Assembly (NCBI RefSeq): GCF_022414595.1
Contig: NZ_JADWYO010000001.1
Span: forward strand, 310,001-374,000
Reading direction: 5' to 3'
Origin: Streptomyces sp. MUM 203J
Lineage (GTDB): Bacteria; Actinomycetota; Actinomycetes; Streptomycetales; Streptomycetaceae
DNA length: 64,000 nucleotides
A model generated the notes under the pieces. The model saw only the letters and a program-made list of their open reading frames with translations. It was not told where the DNA came from and did not search any database. Below are positions 34,801-42,064 of this stretch, piece after piece. The position numbers were made by a program, and so were the translations under genes. Positions within the stretch are counted from its first letter, which is position 1; each line of letters starts with the position of its first letter.

Positions 34801-35212
34801 CGGCTTGGAAGCGCTGAAGAGGGCGTAACGCGCATTGCAGGGCGAGCGGGTCGGGCAGGGTGGCGGCGGTGGGCACCCAGACGCGGGTGTCGTTCCCGGA
34901 CTGGCCCGGTGGTGCAGAGGAGTCGGGAACGGACACGTCGGCCCGGCCGGGTGCGCCCGGCGCACCAGGTGGCCGCGATGCGACCGGCGGTGCGGGGGGC
35001 CGCGAAGGCACCTGCCCGTCCGGCGACGTCCTGGGGGCCGGCCGGCCGCGCCAGTCCTGTACGGGTCCCGTCGGTGTGGTGGGTCTTCCGCCGCCCGGGG
35101 TCACCCACCTGGACAGCCACAGGGCGTCGGCGACGTCCTCGGCAGTGGGTGCCAGGTCCGCGTCGCGGAGTCGGGTGACCAGCTCGGTGAGCAGGGCGGC
35201 GGCAGCGGTCAT
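31817..35212 (-). CDS. SAV_2336-type vWA protein with helical-repeat C-terminus
   Basis: A 1131-residue protein. The N-terminus (MTAAAALLTELVTRLRDADL and following) is the SAV_2336 N-terminal segment. A Pro-rich linker (40-105) leads to a von Willebrand A-like domain from about 170, whose MIDAS-like DVSTS gives Asp180, Ser182 and Ser184; LLLSDCAGPMW is a later strand. The second half (about 560-1131) is a long array of TPR-like helices. In predicted vWA-MoxR-VMAP ternary systems this type of protein partners the MoxR ATPase. It overlaps the MoxR stop (ATGA) upstream and the peptide start downstream. Confidence 0.9.
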   Translation of the reverse strand: MTAAAALLTELVTRLRDADLAPTAEDVADALWLSRWVTPGGGRPTTPTGPVQDWRGRPAPRTSPDGQVPSRPPAPPVASRPPGAPGAPGRADVSVPDSSAPPGQSGNDTRVWVPTAATLPDPLALQCALRPLQRFQAAHAPVRRVLDEHATAERAADTGLIVPVLRRERRSVARVQLLMDVSTSNVVWDQTLHELRAVCERAGAFRDVTVLYLHPRVDGTPGYATTAVPGERTWLRSPGQLTDPTGRQLTLLLSDCAGPMWRDGTIQRLLHCWASTAPVAVIQPLPQRMWGDTHLPARPGELGRSEGPVRRLWFRPRGRAPVGFGAERGAVPIPVLAPNRVALNTWARLSSATARLALPGAAAIVTADQRPAQGGAAAPRDVPGAERVRAFRRYASPPARRLAACLTAAPLVLPVMQLVQRAMLPGSGPDVLAEVLLSGLLRRADDADDQQDVLVYDFMPGVRDELIGLLTVGDAQLVLKNTSQYLARRFGTGVPNFPAMAAAYLAGTVEPLAGAADTPGLRRFAVVSTGVLRHFLSTPQAPTTLPEPPEALAARAREALHRFRSESSSRDLDAAIQLLTRAARTEPDRTARASYELALAEALLERWEARRLGEDLRDALTAAEQAVPEEPTGHWAAARVLEVMEAEVYAAGADTDVVPGEITRHVTDRLRQLDGDERRDALRFALLMRCVDHLEKLPPETHTSNPKARVSEAHTALILATDLARYAGRLAHPPPHSPLHWFETMTGRALLAARRLVEEHDSPEARYVRGHTAFKVAQGNVELGTSDEDVRPLARSAAADLTRALAAWQEAPTGEPDAAPDWRPAPRQMFEDWLTAAEAFTLAKEDTGEADPEATSALTQARAIAETSLGEEGWDTRLAHCLALLTKGAANEKPPSFPRIVELTARALELSEADTPLHAAVLHTHVTAVLAGAPRDPEHLATAIRFVRAAVGCSPEQSQFLAHHRLDLGRLLLRRHQLRGAVTDLHEADWLLGAAARDPRIGPAAADAWASRGEAAERLAEATGSTARLNEGAEHYRQAVTAALEGGRHRFAATLTRKRAELLLQTAGPQRALTEYRRALRLLTEAGESASPAADRIRQAVARLESGSTEVQASPSAAAPEDPPTGRPDRT

Positions 35213-36243
35213 CCGTGGGAGCGCGGGTCGATGGGCCGCATGAGGAGCCGGGCGATGTCGTCGCGCTGGGCGTTGCCGTCGCGGGCCGCCTGCTGCGTGA
35301 GGAAGATCGCGTTGAGGAGCTGGTCAGTGAGGCGCAGCTCGCCGTCGTGGTCGCTTTCGGCAAACCCGCGCAGCAGGTCCGCGTGGGCCTCGTCGGCGCC
35401 CTCGCCGAAGTGGGCCTGCACGAGGGCGGCGAGCCTTTCGTTACGGGGCGGTTTCAGCCTGAGGTGGATGCATCGGCGCAGCAGGGGTGCAGGGAAGTCG
35501 CGTTCCCCGTTGCTGGTCATGACGACGAACGGGAAGGCGTGGCAGGTGACACGGCCACCCTTGACGGGTACCGAGCGGCCGTCGTCGTCGAGCACGTACA
35601 CAGTGCCGCATTCCGGGCGGTCCGCGATGCGCTCCAGCTCGGGGATGCGGAAGCTGCCCTCCTCCAAGGCGTTCAGCAGGTCGTTGGGCAGGTCGATGTC
35701 ACTCTTGTCGAGTTCGTCGATGAGCAGGACCCGGGGCCGCTCCGTGGGCAGGAGTGCCGTGCCGAGGGGGCCGAGGCGGATGTAACGGCCGATACCGTCC
35801 GTTCCGGGCGCGTCGGACCGGTCGGGCACGTCCCTGGCCTCGCGGTGGAGCTGTGCGTCGTGGAGGCGGCCGATGGCGTCGTACGCGTACAGGCCCTCGC
35901 GCAGTTCGCTGCGCGAGACGATGGGCCACTGCAGGACCCGGCCGAGGTCCAGCTCGTGGGAGACGGCGTGGGCGAGCGTGCTCTTGCCGGAGCCCGGCTC
36001 TCCCGTCACCAGGAGCGGTCGCCGCAGATACAGGGCGGCATTGATGAGCTGGAGCGCCTCGTCGTCCTGGATGGGCAGGGGTGCGCGCTGTCCGAGCCTG
36101 CGGGTGGTGCTGGCGTCGACGGGGGGCACCGGTACGTCCAGGGCGTCGCCGCCGAACCGGCGCCAGGGGGGCGCCTCGGGGAGACGGGCGATCCGGTCGG
36201 GGTCCGGCTCCCCTTCGCCCCGGTAGATCAGCCAGCTGTCCAT
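35209..36243 (-). CDS. MoxR-family AAA+ ATPase
   Basis: ATG 36243 is set by GAGGAG about 6 nt upstream, giving 344 residues; a longer open frame upstream has no family features. An N-terminal extension (1-60) precedes the AAA core, with Walker A GEPGSGKST (81-89, Lys87), Walker B VLLIDELDKSD (Asp176-Glu177), sensor 1 VVMTSNGERDF and the arginine-finger region PLLRRCIHLRL. MoxR ATPases remodel client proteins, usually with a vWA partner. That partner is the next gene, coupled by a 4-nt overlap. A 154-bp gap separates it from the trypsin gene and may hold a second promoter. Confidence 0.93.
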   Translation of the reverse strand: MDSWLIYRGEGEPDPDRIARLPEAPPWRRFGGDALDVPVPPVDASTTRRLGQRAPLPIQDDEALQLINAALYLRRPLLVTGEPGSGKSTLAHAVSHELDLGRVLQWPIVSRSELREGLYAYDAIGRLHDAQLHREARDVPDRSDAPGTDGIGRYIRLGPLGTALLPTERPRVLLIDELDKSDIDLPNDLLNALEEGSFRIPELERIADRPECGTVYVLDDDGRSVPVKGGRVTCHAFPFVVMTSNGERDFPAPLLRRCIHLRLKPPRNERLAALVQAHFGEGADEAHADLLRGFAESDHDGELRLTDQLLNAIFLTQQAARDGNAQRDDIARLLMRPIDPRSHG

Positions 36244-36397
36244 GTCCTGCTCCTCGTCGGCGTGCTGTGGGTTCCCGGGCGCTGGCCGACGGGGGTAGTG
36301 TGCGCCCGCAACGGGCACCTGTGAACGTACCCGCCTGACGGCCCGTAAAGGCCGATTTCCGGCCAACTGTTCATATGTTCCCTGCGCTGTGTGCCCG

Positions 36398-38446
36398 TCA
36401 TGCCGGCGAGCTCCAGAACGCCGACGGATCCGCGGGCACGGGCCTGTTGGGGTCGTCGTAGAGCACGGCCAGGCCTTCGGCCCAGTGCGCCTGGTCGCCG
36501 CGTTCGTGTAGCTCTTCTCTGATACGACGGAGGCGCTCGGGGAGTTCATCGGCCGCCCCGACGTCGGAGAGGAGTGCGGCGATGCCGCGGTGGAAGTCCG
36601 CGCAGTCGCCCGCGCAGGTGGCGGAGTGCGGGTGGCCCTCGATGTGCCAGAGTGCGATGCCGTGGCCGGTTTCGAGCGCCAGTTCCATGGCTTTGCGGCC
36701 GGCGCCGTGCGCTGCCCGGTGGCACAGGACGGGGATCGCGGAGGGCGGCATGTCCTCGAAATGGCGGCGACGCGCGTGCGCGGGGCTCGTGGGCACCGCG
36801 GAGAGGCGTCCGGCGCCGGCCGTCGCGTTCCACCGGGACTCCCATGCAGCGTCGCGTGTACCGCGGCGGCCCAGGTCGCGGAGGACCACGCGGCGGCGCA
36901 CGCCGAGCGGGAGGTGTGCGGCGTCCCCGAGGCGGGCGATCTCGGCAAGCTGCCAGCGGTGGACGGGCCGGTCGAACTCGTATGCTGGCAGCACGACTTC
37001 GCACGGCGCCGGGTATTCACCGGCTTCGTCAGCGACCTGGAAGGCCAGGCCCAGCGGCTGGCGCAGCCGTTCCAGGAGCCGGTCGGGTGCCACGCCGTCG
37101 GGATCGCGTTCCGCGTCGAAGATCTCGTCGTCGCTACTGCCGTCGTCGATCCGGATCTGCCAGTGCACATTCTGGTACGGGAGGGGTTCGATCTCCACCA
37201 CGACGACACTGTTCTTGTCCCCCGAACGCGGATACGGGATGACCACGCGCCCGGGCGCAACGCACGCCGTGTCGCCGCCGACCAGGTCGATCGGGTCCGC
37301 CTTCGCACCCAGCCCCGCGGGCAGGGACGCTTCCGTCACGAGCGAGTGCTGCCAGGAATGGACGCGGTGCATCCGTTCCTTGATCCAGGCGTCCAGCTCG
37401 CTGACGGACGGGGCGACGGCATCGGGGCCCGCGTGCTCCTGTACGAGGAGTACGACCAGTCGCAGGTAGCGGAGATACGTGATGGCGGGGAGGCGGCCGG
37501 CACTGCTCGCACGCAGCAGCCCGTGGCCGTCGCGCCAGGCAAGGAGCGGCAGCTTCGGACGGGGTTGGCGCTCGTCGTTGTGGGCGTGCCGTGCCAGGAC
37601 CTCCACAGCGCGTGGCAGGGGCGGCGGCACGGGAAGCCGGGCCAGCAGGCCCAGGGCTTTGATGCGGTCTTCCGGCAGCCACTCCTCGGAGCCTCCCGGC
37701 GCGGGGCCGACCAGACGCTGCTGGTGGACAAGCCAGTCGGCGGGACCGACGGCCTCGGCACGCTCGGCGTGCCAGCGGTCGTGGGCCCCCATGACCTCGC
37801 GGTACAGGTCGCCGAAGCCTCGCAGAGCACTGAGCGACACGGCAAGGCCGCCGTCCATGCCGTCGCGGCCGGACTTGGTCAGGGCCACGACGGCGCCGGT
37901 CGCCAGGTCAAGCACCGGTCCTCCGGACACCCCGCCTGGGAAGTAGGCGGCGGGAGCGAAGCGGATGCCGCAGAACCCGTCGAGGACGTTGCTCTCGATG
38001 TCGCAGCTCCAGAGGTCATACGGCTCGGCGTCGCCGTACGCCGCCTCGGGACGGAAGCCGAAGACGCGCCGGCGGTCCCCGGTCTGCGGCAGGGTCTGGT
38101 CCCCGGCCCAGACACACTCATGGGGCACGCAGTCGTCAAGCAGCCTCACCAGTGCCAGGTCCTCGTGCGGCGGGATCGCCTCGGCCCACGAGTCGCCGAG
38201 AAGCCACCGCTCCAGCCTCGCCCGCACCGGCGCGATGCCGTGGTATGTCTCCGAGCCCGCGACGTGGAACTCGGCGCCCGGCTCCTCGCCCAGATGGGGC
38301 CGCAGCACATGTGCGCAGGTCAGTACCCACCCGGGCGCGATGAAGAATCCGCTGCCCCACATGCGGGAATCGGACGGGTCCGCGGGCAGGAAGCGGACCG
38401 TGGCGGCCTGGACGAGGGGATCGAGATCGGCGCGGTGGTCAGTCAT
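36398..38446 (-). CDS. Trypsin-like serine protease fused to VMAP-C
   Basis: A 682-residue cytoplasmic protein (no signal peptide). The chymotrypsin-fold domain (1-220) has an intact triad: His46 (LTCAHV), Asp96 (HEDLALV) and Ser174 (GGVSGGPV). A middle helical region (about 235-370) leads to the VMAP C-terminal domain (about 400-680), recognised by CEVVLPAYEFDRPVHRWQL-like and LGVRRRVVLRDLGRR segments and the final GHGIALWHIEG. VMAP proteins are hubs of predicted NTP-dependent conflict systems; here the effector would be the protease. ATG overlaps the upstream Trypco1 stop. Confidence 0.9.
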   Translation of the reverse strand: MTDHRADLDPLVQAATVRFLPADPSDSRMWGSGFFIAPGWVLTCAHVLRPHLGEEPGAEFHVAGSETYHGIAPVRARLERWLLGDSWAEAIPPHEDLALVRLLDDCVPHECVWAGDQTLPQTGDRRRVFGFRPEAAYGDAEPYDLWSCDIESNVLDGFCGIRFAPAAYFPGGVSGGPVLDLATGAVVALTKSGRDGMDGGLAVSLSALRGFGDLYREVMGAHDRWHAERAEAVGPADWLVHQQRLVGPAPGGSEEWLPEDRIKALGLLARLPVPPPLPRAVEVLARHAHNDERQPRPKLPLLAWRDGHGLLRASSAGRLPAITYLRYLRLVVLLVQEHAGPDAVAPSVSELDAWIKERMHRVHSWQHSLVTEASLPAGLGAKADPIDLVGGDTACVAPGRVVIPYPRSGDKNSVVVVEIEPLPYQNVHWQIRIDDGSSDDEIFDAERDPDGVAPDRLLERLRQPLGLAFQVADEAGEYPAPCEVVLPAYEFDRPVHRWQLAEIARLGDAAHLPLGVRRRVVLRDLGRRGTRDAAWESRWNATAGAGRLSAVPTSPAHARRRHFEDMPPSAIPVLCHRAAHGAGRKAMELALETGHGIALWHIEGHPHSATCAGDCADFHRGIAALLSDVGAADELPERLRRIREELHERGDQAHWAEGLAVLYDDPNRPVPADPSAFWSSPA

Positions 38447-38802
38447 TCACCGGCCGGTCCGGGCACCGGCGAGCCGCCTCGGTCGCCGAGCTGCCAGGTC
38501 AGGGTGACCTGAAGGGATGTCTTGGCCTCGCCTTCGGCCAGGACGGCCAGCACCGCGCCGGACTTGGCGGCGAGCTCCACACCGAAGGAGATCGACGCCT
38601 CGTCGGGCTTCAGGGCGGCCGCGGCGTCGAGGACCGTGCCGCCGACGCGCTGGACGAGTTCGGTGAGATGCTCCAGCCTGGCGGCTGCGCGGTCGGTGAC
38701 GCCGACGTCGCGGTCGGCCGCGCCAAAGCCGGGGGCCGCGCTGATCCGGGCATACACGACCTCGCCGTTGCCGAGTTCGATCCGGCGAATCTGACCGCTC
38801 AT
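38443..38802 (-). CDS. CU044_2847-family (Trypsin-co-occurring domain 1) protein
   Basis: A 119-residue single-domain protein starting MSGQIRRIELGNGEVVYARI; GGGGAG lies 7 nt before the ATG. The phrase PDEASISFGVELAAKSGAVLAVLAEGEAK is typical of CU044_2847/Trypco1 proteins, small partners found beside VMAP-linked proteases and effectors. The role is thought to be regulatory or substrate-presenting and is unproven. It opens the minus-strand locus and is coupled by ATGA to the protease. Confidence 0.88.
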   Translation of the reverse strand: MSGQIRRIELGNGEVVYARISAAPGFGAADRDVGVTDRAAARLEHLTELVQRVGGTVLDAAAALKPDEASISFGVELAAKSGAVLAVLAEGEAKTSLQVTLTWQLGDRGGSPVPGPAGE

Positions 38803-38971
38803 TGTGCACTCCCCCGTCGCCGCAGACGATCCGGAGAGCGAGGCTACTGGTATGGACGCGGCGTGAGGAGGGAGTCACACGAACAAAACCGGCCGATTGT
38901 CGAACCGGTCGGCCGGGCGACCTACCCTGAGGGGGAACCCGGGGCGAGCCCCGCCGAATCAGGAGCGTGTC

Positions 38972-39151
38972 TTGTACTTCACCGACCGTGGCATCGAGGA
39001 GCTGGAGAAGCGACGTGGCGAGGAGGAGGTCACGTTCGAGTGGCTGGCCGAGCAGCTCCGCACGTTCGTCGACCTGAACCCGGACTTCGAGGTCCCGGTG
39101 GAACGCCTGGCCACATGGCTGGCCCGGCTGGACGACGAGGACGACGAGTAG
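38972..39151 (+). CDS. DUF6104-family small acidic protein
   Basis: A 59-residue protein starting at TTG 38972; AGGAG at 38961-38965 with 6-nt spacing decides this start over a longer frame. Sequence begins MYFTDRGIEELEKRRG and ends in an acidic DDEDDE tail. It belongs to a conserved Streptomyces family of unknown function. Residues 15-50 are helical. It is monocistronic and divergent from the conflict locus. Confidence 0.88.
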   Translation: MYFTDRGIEELEKRRGEEEVTFEWLAEQLRTFVDLNPDFEVPVERLATWLARLDDEDDE

Positions 39152-39208
39152 GCCCCCGGGGGTACCCCCCGCTCGCAGGGCTCGGGAGAGCGTGAGCAGC
39201 AGCGCTGT

Positions 39209-40045
39209 TCAGGCGCGGTGCGGGTCCCGGGCGAAGCCCCCCGCCCGGCGGGACCGCGTGCCGGCACGGTCGGGACGAGGCGGGGCGGCGGAACGGCCCA
39301 CGAGCCCGAGCGCACCCTGCACCGCCAGCACCGCCCCCGCCACGGCCCACCCGGGCCGCACCCGCCCGGGCAGCAGCGCCCAGACCAGCAGCGGCAGGCC
39401 CACGGCCAACTGCGCACCCGCCAGCCGCCGCCCGCCCTCGACCGCCGCAAGCTCCCCCCGCACCGCGTCCCGCCAGCCGTGCCCCGCGACGTGCCGCGCG
39501 CCGGGCACGGCCTCGACGGCACCCGGCAGGCCCGCACCGGGCCGCCCCGGGTGGACCCCGTCCGGCAGGGCCAGCCCGAGCCGGGACAGCACGGCGGTCA
39601 GTCCCACCAGCCGCGTGTGCGCATCGGCCTCCCTGACGTCCCGGGTCAGCGTCTGCAGGGCCTGGACGTCCAGCACCGGGTCCAGCCCGAGCCGCTCCGC
39701 GAACGTCAGCAGGGCCTCGTCCTCCCCCGCGGGCGTCCCGTCGGCCAGCCACGTGTAGCCGACGGGCCGCCGGAAGCCCGACGCCAGGGTGAACCCCGCG
39801 TGCACCAGGTCCCACCACAGCGCCAGCACCGGCCGGGACGCTCCCACAGCCAGCGCAGAGGCCCACCCGGACGCGACCCGCTCGACGGATTCGACGCCGT
39901 CCCGCCAGGGCCCGCCCTCCGGGACCAGCACGGTCCACCCGGGCCCCGCGGGGGCGAGCACCACCCGCTCGCGCAGTACGTACGCCGGGGCCGCGACGGC
40001 CTCGCACTCGGCCCGGCACAGCAGCAGCACACCCGTCGCGTTCAT
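39209..40045 (-). CDS. Conserved hypothetical protein with C-terminal membrane hairpin
   Basis: A 278-residue protein not assigned to a named family. Residues 1-190 look globular (MNATGVLLLCRAECEAVAAP at the start, with WWDLVHAGFTLASGFRRPVGY in the middle). Two hydrophobic helices near 215-255 (LAVGLPLLVWALLPG and AVAGAVLAVQGALGLVG) suggest membrane anchoring with both termini in the cytoplasm. The end is basic. It is divergent from the DUF4097-PadR operon and shows no link to it beyond position. Confidence 0.7.
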   Translation of the reverse strand: MNATGVLLLCRAECEAVAAPAYVLRERVVLAPAGPGWTVLVPEGGPWRDGVESVERVASGWASALAVGASRPVLALWWDLVHAGFTLASGFRRPVGYTWLADGTPAGEDEALLTFAERLGLDPVLDVQALQTLTRDVREADAHTRLVGLTAVLSRLGLALPDGVHPGRPGAGLPGAVEAVPGARHVAGHGWRDAVRGELAAVEGGRRLAGAQLAVGLPLLVWALLPGRVRPGWAVAGAVLAVQGALGLVGRSAAPPRPDRAGTRSRRAGGFARDPHRA

Positions 40046-40115
40046 GAGCCATACGCTAGGCCAGTTTGCCCCGGTATGGCCGACTCCAGGTCCGACAGAC
40101 GGAGGAACGGCGGCC

Positions 40116-40143
40116 TTGACTTCGTACTACCGCGATATATCGT
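40116..40143 (+). promoter_or_regulatory. Promoter and palindromic operator of the DUF4097-padR operon
   Basis: -35 TTGACT (40116-40121), 16-bp spacer and -10 TATCGT (40138-40143). The perfect palindrome CGATATATCG (40133-40142) overlaps the -10 and is AT-rich against the background; a GCGATAT half-repeat recurs near 40160. This is the likely autoregulatory site of the PadR protein encoded second in the operon. Confidence 0.65.
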
Positions 40144-40199
40144 GTATTGGAGAAGACGCGATATGCCGCGTCATACCGTGCCCGCCCAGGAGGCCCGCC

Positions 40200-41066
40200 A
40201 TGACCCAGTGGACCGTCAACGAGCCCGTGAAACTCACCTTCGACGACCCGCTCGGCGCACTGCGCGTCCGTGTGGTGAACGGCGCGGTCAACGTCATCGG
40301 CACCGAGGACGACGGCACGCCCGCCCGGCTGGAGGTCTCCGCCCTGCACGGCCCGCCGCTGCTCGTCACCCTCGAAGACCGGACCCTCACCGTCACGTAC
40401 GAGGACCTGACCTGGGCGGGCCTCAAGGGCTGGCTGAAGCGCGGCGCCAGGAACCGCAGCGCCGTCGTCACGGTCACCGTCCCGGCGGGGACGGACGTGC
40501 AGGTCGGCACCGTCGCCGCGACCGCCACGGTCTCCGGCCTCCGGGGCCGTACGGAGGTCCAGGGCGTCTCCGGCGACACCACGCTCGCCCGGCTCTCCGG
40601 GCCCGTCAGGGCCGAGACGGTCTCCGGCGCCCTGGAGGCCCAGGCGGTCACCGGCGACCTGCGCTTCCGCTCCGTGTCCGGCGACCTGACGGTCGTCGAC
40701 GGCTCGGGCGCGGCCGTTCGGGCGGACTCCGTGAGCGGCGACCTGGCCGTGGACGTGGAACCGGCCGGGGGTCCGACGGACATCCAGGTCACCTCCGTGT
40801 CGGGCGAGGTCGCGATCCGGCTGCCGCACCGCGCGGACGCTCATGTCGAGGCCAACACCACCAGCGGCAGCGTGTCCAACGCCTTCGAGGGACTGAGGGT
40901 CGGCGGCATGTGGGGCGCCAAACAGATCACCGGCACCCTGGGCGCGGGCACCGGCACGCTCAAGGCGACGACGGTGTCCGGCGCGATCGCCCTGCTGCGC
41001 CGCCCCGAGGACGCCGACGCCCCGGCCGCCGCCTCCACCGACGCCGCCTCCGGAAAGGCGCTCTGA
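40200..41066 (+). CDS. DUF4097-family beta-strand repeat protein
   Basis: A 288-residue protein; ATG 40200 has AGGAGG at 40188-40193. After a short N-terminal domain it carries repeated SGD/VSG turns (TVSGAL, VSGDLTV, SVSGEVAI, TTSGSVSN) typical of the DUF4097 beta-helix. There is no signal peptide or membrane segment, so it is cytoplasmic or peripherally bound. The function of DUF4097 is unknown; pairing with PadR regulators is common in actinobacteria. The PadR gene starts 3 bp downstream. Confidence 0.9.
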   Translation: MTQWTVNEPVKLTFDDPLGALRVRVVNGAVNVIGTEDDGTPARLEVSALHGPPLLVTLEDRTLTVTYEDLTWAGLKGWLKRGARNRSAVVTVTVPAGTDVQVGTVAATATVSGLRGRTEVQGVSGDTTLARLSGPVRAETVSGALEAQAVTGDLRFRSVSGDLTVVDGSGAAVRADSVSGDLAVDVEPAGGPTDIQVTSVSGEVAIRLPHRADAHVEANTTSGSVSNAFEGLRVGGMWGAKQITGTLGAGTGTLKATTVSGAIALLRRPEDADAPAAASTDAASGKAL

Positions 41067-41068
41067 AC

Positions 41069-42064
41069 ATGCCCCCCGTCTTCGCCCACGGCAGGCTGCG
41101 CCTCTACCTGCTGAAGCTGCTCGACGAGGCCCCCCGCCACGGGTACGAGGTGATCCGGCTGCTGGAGGAGCGCTTCCAGGGCCTGTACGCGCCTTCCGCG
41201 GGGACCGTGTACCCCCGGCTCGCCAAGCTGGAGGCCGAGGGGCTGGTCACGCACGCCTCCGAGGGCGGGCGCAAGGTGTACTCGATCACCGAGGCGGGCC
41301 GCGCCGAACTGGCGGCGCGCAGCGGCGAGCTGGCCGACCTGGAGCAGGAGATCCGCGAGTCGGTGTCGGAGCTGGCCTCGGAGATCCGGGACGACGTACG
41401 GGGGGCGGCGGGGCGGCTGCGCAGCGAGATGCGCGCGGCGGCGAGCGAGACCCGGCAGCCGGGCGGCGGGCCCGAGTGGGAGGCGTGGCGCAGCGCCAAG
41501 GAGGAGCTGCGGCGGGCCAAGCAGGAGTGGAAGGAGCAGACGCGGCGCGCGAGGGACGAGTCGCGCCGCGCCCGCGAGGAGGCCCAGAACGCGCGCCGCC
41601 AGGCCAAGGAGGCCCAGGACCGGGCCCGCCAGGAGATGCAGCGCCTGACCCAGCAGGTCCAGGAACGCGTGGCCCAGGGCGACTGGCCGAAGGGCGTACG
41701 GGACGGTCTGACGGACCTGACGTCCCGCCTGGGCGGCCTGTTCGCCGGGCCCGGTGCCCCCGGTCCCGGCAACGGCACGGCCAAGCACCCGGCCGACGGC
41801 ACGGCGCCGCCCGGCGCGGGCACGCCCCCGGAGCCGTACGGCGCGGAGCCCTACCTCCCGGGCTGGGCGCATGAGGAGGGCCCCGGCGACGACCCGGCGC
41901 GTGAGCTGGAACGGCTGCTGGACCGGTTCCGCGACGACGTCCGGGACGCGGCCCGCGACCACGGTGTGACGGAGGCCCGGCTCACCGAGGCCCGCGCCCA
42001 TCTCGCCGCGGCGGCGGCTCGTATCACCGCGCTGCTGCGGGCTGACGGGGTCACCTCCGGCTGA
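41069..42064 (+). CDS. PadR-family regulator with long coiled-coil C-terminus
   Basis: A 331-residue protein, much longer than usual PadR members (about 110-190). The winged helix is at 5-90 (LYLLKLLDEAPRHGYEVIRL, then SAGTVYPRLAKLEAEGLV). A charged coiled coil follows (about 90-215, rich in Arg/Glu/Gln/Ala), then a Gly/Pro linker and a last helical segment (about 275-325). The coiled coil probably dimerises the protein or links it to the DUF4097 partner. It probably binds the palindrome at 40133-40142. Its 3' end overlaps the convergent glycosidase by 14 bp. Confidence 0.92.
   Translation: MPPVFAHGRLRLYLLKLLDEAPRHGYEVIRLLEERFQGLYAPSAGTVYPRLAKLEAEGLVTHASEGGRKVYSITEAGRAELAARSGELADLEQEIRESVSELASEIRDDVRGAAGRLRSEMRAAASETRQPGGGPEWEAWRSAKEELRRAKQEWKEQTRRARDESRRAREEAQNARRQAKEAQDRARQEMQRLTQQVQERVAQGDWPKGVRDGLTDLTSRLGGLFAGPGAPGPGNGTAKHPADGTAPPGAGTPPEPYGAEPYLPGWAHEEGPGDDPARELERLLDRFRDDVRDAARDHGVTEARLTEARAHLAAAAARITALLRADGVTSG

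Noticed and set aside
39218..42064. 948-codon plus-strand frame spanning the DUF4097-padR region
   Set aside because: Only its last third coincides with the real padR gene; the rest reads through the frame of other genes and has no start signal.
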